The notes: generated by a model not told the origin, from the sequence alone. Numbered from the stretch's first letter, positions 28,401 to 41,675 are shown. The stretch is DNA of 64,000 nt from Archegozetes longisetosus (GCA_018873245.2 JAEMBT020000007.1:11119129-11183128); one strand, 5' to 3'. A program made the numbers and translations.

Positions 28401-29897
28401 AGAAGCTAGATATCAAAAGTGTAATAGTAGAGAAAAATTGAAAACATTTGGATAATTGATGATTAATTTACTTAAGTTTTTGCGGTGCTTTATGAGGATA
28501 GAAACAAGGGGAAAAACAGTTTACCAACAAGTTCTCTGTTTAAACTAGTGAAGACTATAGGATTGGCTCATATATAACTAAGACCATAAGCTTGTTTTAA
28601 TTTAAATAATTATCTACATCTCAACCCTAAACTATCTGATTGTACGTCTGTAAGACAATAATTGAAGTTTGAAGAGGCAATCATTTTACAAAACATGACT
28701 GCTTTAGCTTTTCTACTGCTATGTTGTGCCCCAACTCTGATGTGCCTCAACTCTCCTACTCTTCTCTTCTCTGCTCTGCTCTGAAGCAGTTGTTCTCTAG
28801 TCTGAAGTAAAGAGTAAAACTTTTACCAATCCTTAATACAAGTATACAAAACAATTTAAATAAATTATTCTACCGCTGTTTGTCTGCTTGTCAGTTGTGA
28901 GCAATGCTAATAAATTAAATTAACAGCACTACTAGAGTATCATTAGTTAGTCAATGATTAATGACATCAATGTTTTTGTTGTTTTGCTCTCTTTATATAT
29001 TCATAGAGAATCAGTAGAAACACTTCTTCGCGAGCATGCCTTCCGTCATTCGCCATTCCGTGCACTAATTGGCGCTGACTTATCCCCACACGATCAGCAG
29101 GCTTTGGCCAACGCTGCAGGTATTGCATTCAAGTAGATATATATATATATATATACATTCTATCACAACAAATACATTTAATGCACATCAAACCTCAAGC
29201 CTTCAGATAAACACTAACCTAATACTAATATAATTATTTATATTCAATGCTTTCATCCTAAGCGTTGGGACGCATTCCTTGTGGTAACGATATCTTATTA
29301 ATGGCCAGTCAAGCTCTGGCAGCATCCCCGTGGAAACTGCCGACTACTGCACCAACGCATCCATCCATACATCCCTCTGGATCTGTCAATAACTTAAGTC
29401 TCGCTGAATTATCATCAATTATGGCCACCAATCCAGCGATGGCCAGCTTTTATTTCGGAAACATTCCTCGAAATTTCATGAGCCCAGCCTTTCCCATGAT
29501 GGGCACACATGGAGGTCAACAACAGCCACAACAACAGGCACAGCAACAAAACTCGCATCACAGTCAGCCAAATATTCAGCAAACACCAAATGTCAGTATG
29601 TCCTCGTCCTTCATACCAGTTCCAAGCAATTCGAATCAGATAACATCAATGATGTCTTTCCCTAACGCCAATGCTATGCATCCTTCGGCGGCCGCGTCCG
29701 CTCTCTACGCATCTCGACTACAGTTGAATAATTTTTATCAAAACCTCAAATTTCATCCTTATCTTCAGCCCAGATTTATGTCACAGCATTCAAACAATCC
29801 GATGGCTAGTATGTCATCAGTTGTAAGCAATGGCAAAGTGGAGCTAGAATTAAATTCTCCCGATTCTCCTAATGATTCAGTTCCTCCTCAAATGTAA
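19410..29897 (+). CDS. TBX20: T-box transcription factor TBX20 (midline/H15 type)
   Basis: DNA-binding transcription factor of the Tbx1 subfamily; family members pattern heart, neurons and ectoderm. Proposed exons: 19410-19896, 20758-21154, 25862-25879, 26044-26296, 26373-26549, 27124-27200, 29007-29119 and 29263-29897, giving 718 codons plus stop with all phases matching. Residues about 65-71 (FSIDALI) form an eh1-like Groucho-binding motif, as in other TBX20 proteins. The T-box runs from about residue 269 ([20 protein letters not shown]) to about 470 and includes [32 protein letters not shown] and [12 protein letters not shown]. The tail after it ([18 protein letters not shown]) is specific to TBX20 within the family. 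The C-terminus is rich in Gln, His, Asn and Ser. Exon 3 is only 18 nt. The HKYQPR to FPETVF loop carries a His/Pro-rich stretch that looks longer than in vertebrate TBX20. Intron 2 is 4.7 kb and intron 6 is 1.8 kb. An AATAAA overlaps the stop codon at 29896-29901. Confidence 0.95.
22625..24900. repeat. Diverged tandem duplication of about 1.2 kb in TBX20 intron 2
   Basis: Two copies in direct orientation, about 22,625-23,760 and 23,830-24,900, share ordered landmarks. These are TCTGTT(A/G)AAATG (22,690 and 23,909), TAATTAAAC(C/T)GTT, GTTATTCAGAATAA, GATGG(G)AAT(A/G)T(A/G)AACTTCA and TTTCGATTGAA(T/C)GAATCG (about 23,574 and 24,705). Copy spacing shrinks from about 1.2 to 1.13 kb, so indels have accumulated and the duplication is old. 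Confidence 0.65.
23049..23357 (+). pseudogene. Possible coding relic inside the intronic duplication
   Basis: An open frame of 102 codons with balanced composition ([15 protein letters not shown]..., [16 protein letters not shown]). After about residue 50 the +1 frame looks more protein-like ([29 protein letters not shown]) and then stops, suggesting a frameshift. The matching part of the second copy is broken. I recognise no domain. It may be a decayed gene fragment carried in the duplicated block, or chance. Confidence 0.2.
25791..25826. repeat. 14-bp tandem repeat upstream of the microexon
   Basis: Two exact copies of GAAAAATAGTTACT plus a partial third (GAAAAATG), ending about 35 bp before the 18-nt TBX20 exon 3. 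It could act as an intronic splicing element; that is inference. Confidence 0.6.
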
Positions 29898-31103
29898 TAA
29901 AGCAATAATTTATTAATAATTCATTATCATTACTAATGTAAGGATCAGTTATACAAAGCTTCGAATGATTGAAGAAGTTTGAAATGAACTAACGCAAAAA
30001 TAGTTTTCATTGTGATTATTGCCATAAATGTTATGATTAATACCTTATTTGTGGAACATAATTATTATTTGAAATGATTAGAAAAGTTGTTGAATTTGAA
30101 CTAGTCTTTGAGAACTTGTGAATCATGTCTTCAACCATTCAGTAACTGATCGAAGCCTGACCTCTAAAGCAAAACAACTACTATTGTAACTAATTCTAAG
30201 TGATTTGCAATTAAAACTTCATTTATCTTAAAAGTGAGAGAAAGAAAAAATATGGACAAAAAATGAACTCAGTTTTATTGTTTTATTGTTATTCTTTGAT
30301 TGATCGCTATTAACTGTACAGTAATTGTATGCAATTTATCTCTTTTTCTCTCATTTATTATTAATCTATTGAACTGTATTCATTTATGTAAAGCTGATTA
30401 AAACGTTTCACTAAAATTATTAATCCTTTTTATCTTACGCATTATTTTTTCTAAATATATTCTAACAGTTTCCAATTATTACCAAACACATATAATACAA
30501 TTAACAACTTTTGCATAACTTCTTTCTATCTCATCGTGTTTTATCTCTTTTCAAGGTTTAAGTTTAAGTCAGCTCTTTGTGTTTTGCACAATTTAAGGCA
30601 TTTCATAATTTAAAGCATTTCATAATCTGGTAGTACAAAGTATTTAACGCCATCGCAAGGCATTTAAACTTCTCCCAAATTACTCGATCTCTAGCATTAA
30701 ATTTGCATTTTATTCCATTGAAATAATGCCTCAAAATAGCTTTAATCCATACTTGAACAGTTCTAAGAGTATTTGGTTCTCAACCAACTTAGTCTAAAAC
30801 TATCATTTTCAGCAAAACAATACCTAAATAATTAGTCTAATTTCCAAAATAATATTAATTATAGGTCTTTATGCCCGAAGGTTTGTTCACTTGATTGATA
30901 CCAGTTATAAATTAGACTAGTTGTTTCATAAGTATCCAATATTAAGTAAAACTTGTTAGCCATAGATTTTGCTTTTATAAAAAAAACTGTAACAAAAGCC
31001 TATAACAACGTATTGACTGATCTAAAGTGTTTTTAATACAATCATTTTGATTAAGTAAAATAAGCGTTTGTTTCAATTTGAGTGTTTCAAGAAAAGAAGA
31101 AAA
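29898..31103. other. Spacer: TBX20 3' UTR and Ubl upstream DNA
   Basis: AT-rich, with no open frame of note. It should hold the TBX20 3' UTR and the promoter of the downstream ubiquitin-like gene. No conserved element recognised. Confidence 0.6.
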
Positions 31104-31331
31104 ATGCAGATAATAGTTCGAACAACGAATGGCTTATCACTGATAGTTGATGTAATGCCTGATGACACAATTGAAACTTTGAAAACTTTGATTGAAGACA
31201 TGTACGGATTTCCATTGAGACAACAAGTGATTCAGTTAAATGGTATTACACTGAGTGACGATAACAAAACACTTAACGATTACAATATCAGCGATCATAC
31301 CATTGTTCAGTTAGTCATACGTTGGGCTTAG
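31104..31331 (+). CDS. Divergent single-exon ubiquitin-like protein
   Basis: A 75-residue stand-alone ubiquitin fold, intronless. The start was chosen at MQIIV because it aligns with residue 1 of ubiquitin; twelve further in-frame codons upstream lack a good ATG. Aligned by eye it shares about 31 of 75 residues with ubiquitin (DTIE, G-P--QQ, TL-DYNI, LV-R), with one extra residue in the loop after L50. It ends RWA, so the diglycine needed for conjugation is absent. Lysines 6, 11, 29, 33, 48 and 63 are replaced; only K27 remains, plus one Lys at the position of ubiquitin R54. Of the L8-I44-V70 patch only V70 is kept (T8, Q44). It is probably a non-conjugated ubiquitin-like domain, either a diverged retrocopy or a lineage-specific protein. 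A decaying pseudogene is possible, but the frame is intact. Confidence 0.75.
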   Translation: MQIIVRTTNGLSLIVDVMPDDTIETLKTLIEDMYGFPLRQQVIQLNGITLSDDNKTLNDYNISDHTIVQLVIRWA

Positions 31332-32516
31332 TTCAAGCGCAACAATCAGATATTACATTAATCACTATATAAATACTTGATTTACTAAAATGTATGAAAA
31401 TTAAAACTGAAAATTTGATCCAAGCCTTAAAAACAGATTCTGAAAATGCAATTACTTTTTATTAATCTTATGCTATTTAACGAATGTCTGATAATTTATT
31501 TTGCTCTTAATGCTATCTCAAATTGTCTAAAATGAAAAGTTTTGTAACTTTTTTCTTCGTCTTTCAAGCGGATAATTTGTTGCAATAAAATTGAATGTCA
31601 AGTCATGTTTTTCTAAGGTTTAAAGTTTTTTATAATTTAATTGCTTTTAAGGAGAAGGTTAATACGAAATCATAAAACTAATAGAAAGGCGTAGTTGTCA
31701 AAACTTTTCTAAACAAGATTAAGCTCAACAAAATATGTCATATATTCTTATTCTTGTATTGGTGACAATTCATATCTTTTGTAAGTACTCTATTGTATGT
31801 TACTTTTTGCCACCTATTTTTCAAGTGACAATTTCTTTGTCAAGTGCAAACCAGTGCGGGCAAGCTATCAAATTGTCATTCGATGTCATGCAATCGAGTC
31901 TATAGTCGAGAAATTAAGTGCTTTAACGAAGAATTAATATTTTTCATTCGAAAACATATATTATGCCACCGGCAAAATTTGTTTAAATAACTATACAATT
32001 ATTGAAAGCGCAGTCCTTTCATTGAATAAAACAATTAACACGTCTTACTTTGCAAAAGTCAACAAAATTGTAAAAGGATTTGCAATTTTTTAAAGAATTT
32101 ATTCATTACTTAACACAATTAGAGACAAAAATTTGGGCAAATTCTAGTCGTTTTATTGAAAATCTTTGAAGTTTTACATCTATGCAGAGCAAAAGTTGGA
32201 AGATAGAAAATAAAAAATCCAAAATTGAGTTCACATTCGAAGTCAACAAAAAGGCGATCAAATTATAATCGTATGAAATAAGCAATTATTGTAAATAATC
32301 TGGAGACATTATTAAAATTAACTGACAAAATATAATGATCTCAAACAGAAAGCAAAACAATCATTTAATAACCAAATAATAGATTCGTTTGTAAGCAAAT
32401 CACTAATAATTGGCGATTAATACAATTGGTATTTGGTTAAAGTTGTAATCATTAACTATTAATAAGTTAAGTTATAACTTATTCTTTAACATTGTATTAA
32501 CAGTGATTAAACTATC
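31332..32516. other. Convergent spacer between Ubl and MetAP2
   Basis: AT-rich, with no coding signal. An AATAAA near 31,584 could serve the ubiquitin-like gene. No structured element seen. Confidence 0.6.
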
Positions 32517-34441
<1,925 letters not shown>

Positions 34442-34914
34442 ATTTGAATGTTGTGGTCGCGCTTTGTCTTCAGTTAATTATAATTGATATCAATATTTAC
34501 CTAATGATTACTTAATATAAAGCACACAACAATAATAATATCAACGAATGTGTTCGTCGCTACTACGAAGGCCTACAGTGCTCTATCAAACTTCTCTAAC
34601 TTCTCTAAACAATTTTTTGAAATTTTTGACTTAATGAACAAAAAAACATTTATTACATAAAATATCAATAAATTGATTGATTGATAAAATGTTTTGAGTT
34701 AATTTTTTTCGAAGTGAATGAAGAAAACTGAAGCGATAACTTATAAAACTCTCTAAAGCAAGTCATATTTATTAAACAAATAATGTCACATGAGCTAAGA
34801 GGTATGTTACGAATTGTATGCATAAAAATCAAAGCTTAGACCAACCAAAAACTAGTCCAAATTCAATCTTCAAAAAATATAGCTAACTAAACGAATCGAT
34901 CGATCGACAGGTTA
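34442..34914. other. MetAP2 promoter and upstream gene 3' flank
   Basis: AT-rich spacer between two genes transcribed leftward. It must carry the MetAP2 promoter and 5' UTR. No clear TATA box or other motif recognised. Confidence 0.5.
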
Positions 34915-36365
34915 TTAAAGACTTATTTGGGGACCAAAATCTATAGTTCGAATCCGTTTGAGTGTTGGTTTAAGTTTACCAAAAGTTCTTTCTCTGGCAA
35001 GAATTGGTTTCGGAAAACTCGACTGTCCTTTCGATTGATTGAACTGACTCCGACCTGCATTTACTGGAATTCTATTCATATTTTGAACCAATGTTTTAGG
35101 CTCTGGCGGATGAACTTCTTTCTTATATATAGTGTAATAAATAGAAAATCCGATGAAAACAATTAGAACCAAACCAAATATAATGGCACCAGTAATTGAT
35201 AGCGTGAGTCTGTGCTTTTGGAAAATAGTTGGAGGAATGCAAAACCAGTTGTAATTTTGTTTCGTACAGTTCAATATTACTTTCGGCTCTTTCGGCTATT
35301 AGACAAATGTTAATCAGTTTTCAATTTATCAAGTTTAGAATAGAAATGACGTTCAAGCGATGGGCGGGCCAGACCTGAGGTCTGGAAATGGCTGGCAGGT
35401 TCGAAAACTTTCTAGAAGTGGCATTTCTTAAGCTTAAAACTTTAATCTTACATCTAGTACTCACTTTCACTGTAAACAGACATTTATGAAACCATTTTCT
35501 CGTGTAATGCTTTGAAGATCCGATTTCTGCTTGAAATAGATATACGATTCCAAGTTGATCGTCCACAAGTCCTCCAAATATTTCTCCAAAATTCATACTA
35601 TAGGGTGGTTTGAATTCTATTGGGTCGATCTCAGGACTCAACTTCCATTTGTTAGCATCACAATAAACATAAGACAAATTTGAGCCTTTATTAATCAATT
35701 TTTAAGAATAGGTAATCACTTAATGATAATTTTTAGAGTGACAGTTGCATACCCTGTGATATAAGCATACCATTAGGCTTGAAATTCAATATTGCGTTAA
35801 TTCTATTATTGGGGTATAATTTTTCTTTAGCTGTGTTGAGAAAATCATGTCCCCAATCATCGTATTTTATTTTGGCAATATCAGTCCACTTACTTTCTCT
35901 GAAAATAGTGTAACGCGGTTCACCATCAAACTAATACAATACATGAAGATAGTTGTTCAAGATCAATAAATTATGAGAACATTATATCTTATGTCATATT
36001 TGTACCGCGCTGTATTTCATACTGACATTTAAGCCAAATAGTTGTTCGTCAACTATTCTGCATTGTTCGTCAAAATTTATCATAAATGTTAAATCAAATG
36101 TGTCGAAATATTGCTTCACTTTTTTACCAACTGTAGTAACCAATTGAGAAACTTGTCCCCTCGAAGAACTTGTTGAGACTTCACTCTTATCTTCAACTAC
36201 CCAAAAGTTGCCTCTTTCATTGACAATAAAGTAGGAATCGTTTATCAATTTAGTCATTGAGGCAAACGATGGTTTACAGAATATATTTGGTAACCCATTT
36301 ATGACAGGAGTTGTGATAATTATAGTTAAGAAGAAAGCAACCTTTGAATACATCTTTGAATACAT
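34915..36365 (-). CDS. Unknown type I membrane protein, four exons
   Basis: Exons in gene order: 36365-36006, 35930-35753, 35685-35465 and 35295-34915, giving 379 codons plus stop with matching phases (0, 1, 0). The start has a signal peptide (hydrophobic VAFFLTIIITTPVING) after a duplicated MYSK; either Met could be used. The lumenal part has six cysteines and aromatic-rich strands such as NDSYFIVNERGNFWVVED and PRYTIFRESKW, faintly like hemopexin or beta-propeller blades. One transmembrane helix lies in exon 4 (SITGAIIFGLVLIVFIGFS), followed by a basic, Pro-rich cytoplasmic tail of about 65 residues. I do not recognise the family, and the hemopexin resemblance is only a weak visual one. It is likely a cell-surface protein of lineage-restricted distribution. 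Confidence 0.75.
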
Positions 36366-37972
36366 GTTTGAATTTTTGTAAATAGAGTTTTTTCGAACTT
36401 TAATCTGGAATATATTGGTTGAATATTGTTGTAGTGCATGTATTCAACAATGAAAATCTAATCACTTCGAATGTAAAGTTGAGTGATTGAGCATTTACTC
36501 AAATTACATTATGTTACTTTAGTCCTTTTTAGTAGTTAATAAGAACTCAATGGGGACTTAATAATAGATCTTGATTCTCCGTGCAAAGATGAGCACCAAA
36601 TTATATTGTCATAACTTTTCGCTAGTGAATCAAATCAGGACGACTATTGCTCATGTGAATTGTATTCAATATTAAAGGGGTAACAATTAAGGTTTAAATT
36701 TATCCTAAATTCATCTGAGAATTCTTTCGTCAGTTCCTATCTTCTGCAAGTGAAGCAAAACTATTTGATCAAAAAGCTATTTCAATTAAACAGAAGTGAT
36801 CGTGAACTTTTTGAGTCTGAACTCAATACTTGATTACTCCAATATGAAAGTGCTGTCATTTCTATATGAAAGATTGACTGCAAGAACAAAATGCAGAATT
36901 ATATTCATAAATATCATTGTATCGTTATAAATTTAATATGCTTTTAAATCGAGTGCAGGATAGGCTATAATTTAGTTAGATCAACATATTCTATCATCGA
37001 TTTAAATATTTGTATCACTAATGATTTTCTCATGGAATTTGACTTTATACCGTGTTTTTTATCATTTTTTCAAATTATTGTTTGTCATACTATTTACTGA
37101 GACATTCATGGATTGAAAAGAAATTTAATATTAGCTAAAAGCAAATATTTGAAAGAGAACAAACTTTCAATAGAACTAAATGAGACTTCTTTAAGCCTAC
37201 GATGAGAATCAGAAATCGATTTATAATAATAATAATGCTTTCAAACAAATGAAATTATATTAAGAAATCTATTATAAAGATAGTCAAACAGTTTTAGTCA
37301 TGTTTAGTTTGCAATAATTCTTCAGTCAAATCAGAATATTTTCAGTTCATTCATTTGAACAATTGCTAGTTTTCAGCTTTGTTTTTATGAAAGAAAAGGT
37401 TCAAATTTGAAATTTTTAGAAAAAAGTTCGCAATTTATTAACGACTGGTATATCATAAATAGCCAACGAGTTAATATTGAACTTAAGCTTTATTGTCGTC
37501 AATTTAAACTAATTACTGTGATATTTTAAACTTTTTCCTTAAAGCATTAGTTTTATTATTTCCTCGAATAGTTTATCATAATGAGTTTAACCCAAAAGCT
37601 TCACTCAAATTGAAAGCCTATTCCTTCCGTCAAACATCACTTCAATGCTTTCCGAAAGGTCTTTCATTGCATTAATATAATTATTATGTTTGTATTAATC
37701 GATCAAATGTTATTTTGCACTAATTCATAAAAGCTTTGATGATTATTTTAAAAGCTAAAAATCATTTTAAAGCTCATTCAATAGTAACTGAATAGCAGCT
37801 GAGGTACAATTGATTAATTTATTATAAAATAACTGTAGTTTATGAAAGAGGAAAGTTTATTCGACAAACAGTTACTCATTAGTGAGAAAGTGATTTCATA
37901 TATGAGTTAAACTAATGTTTACATTGAAACCCATTCTATCAAATTAAGAAACGATAACTCTATTAAGTCACT
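36366..37972. other. Divergent intergenic spacer
   Basis: About 1.6 kb of AT-rich DNA between a minus-strand membrane-protein gene and a plus-strand small ORF. No coding signal, repeat or RNA gene seen. Confidence 0.6.
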
Positions 37973-38323
37973 ATGTGTTCATCACTAGGATTCAAGCTAT
38001 TAGTACTTGTCAAATTCTTATTGATCACTCTTTTTCACCAAACTATCCTTCATCAGATCAGTTATAAGAGTTGGTCATCACTTCAATCACAAATAGAGGC
38101 CAAATCAGACACAGGAATCAGTTGCTTCTCAATTGGTTTCAATTCTTATCCATCATTTGGATGTGTGAACAATACATCTGATAATTCACGTGATATCGGA
38201 TCCGAAGTCGCATTTGAGAACCAAATAGTGATTACCTCTGGAGATGCGATTGACAGCAATAACTGGTCTCTAATATTGCAACAATTAATTATGTTACTAG
38301 TCGTCAAAATATTACTACTTTGA
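37973..38323 (+). CDS. Small secreted or GPI-anchored candidate protein
   Basis: Single-exon frame of 116 codons. The N-terminus is a plausible signal peptide (GFKLLVLVKFLLITLFH). The C-terminus is a hydrophobic tail (WSLILQQLIMLLVVKILLL) right at the stop, preceded by small polar residues (SGDAIDSNN), as expected of a GPI-attachment signal. The middle of about 60 residues has two cysteines (GISCFSIGF and SFGCVNNTS) and one or two N-glycosylation sites. I recognise no family. The hydrophobic-polar-hydrophobic layout favours a real gene, but without homology it may be chance or one exon of a larger gene. Confidence 0.4.
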   Translation: MCSSLGFKLLVLVKFLLITLFHQTILHQISYKSWSSLQSQIEAKSDTGISCFSIGFNSYPSFGCVNNTSDNSRDIGSEVAFENQIVITSGDAIDSNNWSLILQQLIMLLVVKILLL

Positions 38324-39122
38324 TATAAACTATATTAATTCATAATTTATTGTACTTTCATTTAATCTCTAATTCAGTTCAAATCGTAAATAATTGTGAT
38401 TTTCTTTCCATTGTTAACATATCTTATGACTCAAGTCTTCAATACTTCTCTCATTTAACATAAATTTCTCTTTTTTCTTGTAAATTAATTCATATTTTTT
38501 GACAATTGATTTCTCAGTGATTTAAGTATTTGAGAAATCAAAAGTATTGTAATTTTGTTTAAACATCAATTAAAACTTTGTTTTACTTATAAAGAATAAT
38601 TTAAAACAGAAATGCTTAAACTGTTTCACATTATAAGAGGACAATTAATTTACTAATTTTAATCATCAATAGTACTTCTGTTAAATTAAGTATATTTTTG
38701 TGACAACTTTTGTTAATTTATCATTTGTTCATTGATATTATTTAGTGTTTTGCTTATTTCAAATCAATTTTGATTTTGGCTTTTCAAACTCTTCCAATTC
38801 ATAATTAATTTATAGTCAACTTTTTAAAAGTTATTAATGGAGTTAGCTAACGTCACAATCGCGTAGATTTGGAAATTACAAATCTATTTCGTGAATTTCC
38901 ATAAATCCCAAAAGGTTTAAGTATTCGTTCAAAGTGTAAAGTGATTAAAGTTCAGGTAAAATATGTTTCAGGAAAGTGACAAATCTTTTAATCTTACCTA
39001 CGAGTGTATAAAAGTTAGGAATAGATAGTTTGATGTCTGAGTCTCATTTTAAAGTTTAACTGGCAAACAAATTGAGTCTTTTTCAAAGTCATCTCACGTT
39101 CAGTTCTTCAGTCATTTAAAAA
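38324..39122. other. Spacer with candidate promoter of the Gly-rich gene
   Basis: AT-rich and non-coding. Near its right end it carries the TATA-like element listed separately; otherwise nothing was recognised. Confidence 0.5.
39007..39014 (+). promoter_or_regulatory. TATA box candidate for the Gly-rich gene
   Basis: TATAAAAG, 109 bp before the start codon's preceding base. It predicts transcription start near 39,037 and a 5' UTR of about 85 nt. Confidence 0.45.
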
Positions 39123-39735
39123 ATGATGGCTATTCAAAAAGTTTCCAACATGAAGCTTTTGAAGTGTTTGGTTATTTTAATAATTATAATTATTACAAAA
39201 ATATCTGTAATTGAAAGTCGACCACAAATGCAAATGAATGGAATAAATATTGCAAACGGGATGAGCCAATCTATGAGTCAGAGCATAAACGCTGGTCCTT
39301 TCAAAATTGGTGTTGCTGAAAGTGTTGGCATTGGTCTGGGTCCAAGTTAGTGGCTTTCAATCATTTTATTAAACTATGATTTGTTTTTCAATTATCATCT
39401 TTTATATAGACGGAGGCGGTGCGGGTGTAGGTGCTGGTGTCAGTTTAGTTGGTCCTTTTGATATTAACATTAATCATGGTATTGATTCTTACTTTCATCA
39501 TATTTTGTAATTTTCTCTATTTAAATATTGGTCGGGCTATGAAATCATAGTTCTGGCACTATTTTTATTAACTCATAAAATTTTTAACATTACTTTGAGT
39601 CTTAATTCAGTCCTATGTTCATTTTTAATTTAAGGAGTGGGAGCTGGAACTGGATTCTTAGGTGGAAGTGGGTCAGGATATGGTGGTGGATCTAATGGTA
39701 ATGCATTCGCTGGAAGTCAAGGAATAGGAAAGTGA
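39123..39735 (+). CDS. Secreted glycine-rich protein, three exons
   Basis: Exons 39123-39345, 39410-39478 and 39635-39735, all joined in phase 1, giving 130 codons plus stop. A signal peptide (LLKCLVILIIIIITKISVIES) should be cleaved just before RPQMQMNG. The mature part starts Met/Gln/Ser-rich (GMSQSMSQS), then becomes Gly-rich with alternating small residues: AESVGIGLGPN, GGGAGVGAGVSLVGPFDINI, GVGAGTGFLGGSGSGYGGGS. There is no cysteine in the mature protein. The composition suits a structural extracellular protein (cuticle, egg coat or silk-like) or an antimicrobial Gly-rich peptide; I cannot choose. The two small Gly-rich exons flanked by phase 1 introns look like repeat-unit exons. A TATA box lies at 39,007. 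Confidence 0.7.
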
Positions 39736-39942
39736 TTGCTTTAATTCCATAGGACTTGCCTAACTAGAAACTCATCAAAGACATACCATTTCAATCATTT
39801 TCTCATTATAAGACTGATATTTTTTAAAATAATTTCAAATATGAACATACGCTTTCAACATATTTATTATTTTTCATAAATTCGATACAATTAATGTTTC
39901 ATGAATACAAATGTAAAACAATAAAAAAAATGCAATAACTGT

Positions 39943-41675
39943 TTAGAAAACTCGATCGACGTATTGAGCCTCTGCTGCAGACGTCGGTTTAGCAGCGGGA
40001 TGTGCCGGGTGTGCGCCGCTCATAGGTTGAGGCATGGGTTGCCGTCGTCGAGCAGGTGTTAGGAATTCGAACATAGACTGTGTGTGTTGTGATAACATTT
40101 TTCCCAAGTCTACTGGCATCGGATCACTCCAGAAGAAATCATGATTGAGAGCACTATCTGAATCGAGTCTCTTCGACGGGTCCAAGATCAAGAGTTTATC
40201 CAGTAAGTCCAAGGCATACGGATCTTTGACATAAGCCTTCAAATATATGAAAAGAATCATTTAGCCATTGGTGTAAACAGGGGGTTACTAATAAACTAAT
40301 TGTAATGATCATAGTTAAGACTTTTATATAAGTTTTGGGACATACTCTACTTTTTTTTATTGATTAGTTGATATAACGGTATGATTAATCAAATGGTCAT
40401 CTTTATGTAATAAAGAAGGGGTATATCTCATAAGTTATAAAAAAAAATATCCTAAATTTTCCTAATCATGGTAACTATATCTAGAATGCGGTGAAATTTG
40501 ATGTGCATTTGTATAATATTTAGTAAATTAAGATCATAAACGATACTGTACTAGCATGTAGTTAGCTTTTTATAAATCTTTTAATGATTTACATAGAGTT
40601 CGGCTGACTAGATACAAAAGGTGACCACTTACTAGTCCTGCAACACAGACCATACCTTTAATCTTTCCTTAACTTTCCTCTTTTGGTTTTTTGGCAAATC
40701 AAGTTTATTATAAAGATCTAATTTTTCGACTCCAGGCCAGACTTCGGGCACAATAGAACCACAAAGTTGTGAAATTAAATTAATCTGACTTTGTTCAGTG
40801 TTTCCTTGCATAATAGGACTTCTAGTCCACATCTCAGCCATTATGCAACCAGCGCCCCAAAGATCTACAGGTGACCCATAATTACGTTCGCCTAGTAATA
40901 GTTCGGGCGGTCTATACCAGAGAGTGACCACTCGATTGGTATACCTGTTTGCGTGACCGGACTTGTTGGACGTGGATATGGCTCGCGCTAGCCCAAAGTC
41001 AGCCAGCTTTAAGACACCATTCTTAGTGATCAGAATATTGGCTGCCTTCATATCTCTATGTAATATCTTTTGACTATGAATGAAAAAGAGACCATTCAGT
41101 AGCTGTTGCATCACTTTCTTGATCTCTCCCATCGAAAACTTCACATTTACATTAGACAAAAGTCCCGCTAAATCGTGTTCACAAAAGCCAAAAACCAGAT
41201 AAAACGTTGCCTTATATTTCATTGAGTTGGCTTTTGTCCGACAAATTTCTATTAAATTAACCACATTTTCGTGTTTCAAAAGCTGTAAAATCTTAATCTC
41301 ACGCAATGCTGTGATGGGAAAGCCTTCCTTCTCGTTCTCCATCAAAACCTTCTTAAGTGCTACTATTTTTCGAGTTTGTCTATGTTTTGCTTTGAATACT
41401 TCGCCAAAAGTTCCTGATGATGGATGAGAAAACAATTAATAATCAGATCTATTGTTAACAATTGTCCTGTTCGAACCTTGTCCTATTTTTGTCAATTTCT
41501 CGTACTTCGAAACGTCATCACAAAACGGATAATCGAATTCTTCGACGGCCTCATTCTTCATCAGAGTCGTTGACTGTTGAGTTAATTTATTTGATGTCTG
41601 TGTTTGTGGTAATTGGGGTGGAAGTGAAGATGAGGTTGAATGAGATGAATGTTGTGGCAAATGTGTTGAAGTCAT
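39943..41675 (-). CDS. CDK9: Cyclin-dependent kinase 9 (P-TEFb kinase)
   Basis: Nuclear Ser/Thr kinase that, with cyclin T, phosphorylates the RNA polymerase II C-terminal domain, DSIF and NELF to release paused polymerase. Exons in gene order: 41675-41477, 41413-40656 and 40236-39943, giving 416 codons plus stop. The N-terminal extension of about 45 residues is Ser/Gln/Pro-rich; then EEFDYPFCDDVSKYEKLTKI matches CDK9. Key motifs: Gly-rich loop GQGTFGEVF (split by intron 1), the diagnostic helix PITALRE, catalytic loop LHRDMKAANIL, DFG, and T-loop ANRYTNRVVTLWYRPPE with the activating Thr. The C-terminus keeps ALNHDFFWSDPMP and ends DRVF. Intron 1 is 63 bp and intron 2 is 419 bp. It is divergent from Rab2 and convergent with the Gly-rich gene. 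Confidence 0.97.

Noticed and set aside
34927..35166. Plus-strand frame opposite the membrane-protein gene
   Set aside because: Antisense shadow of its last exon.
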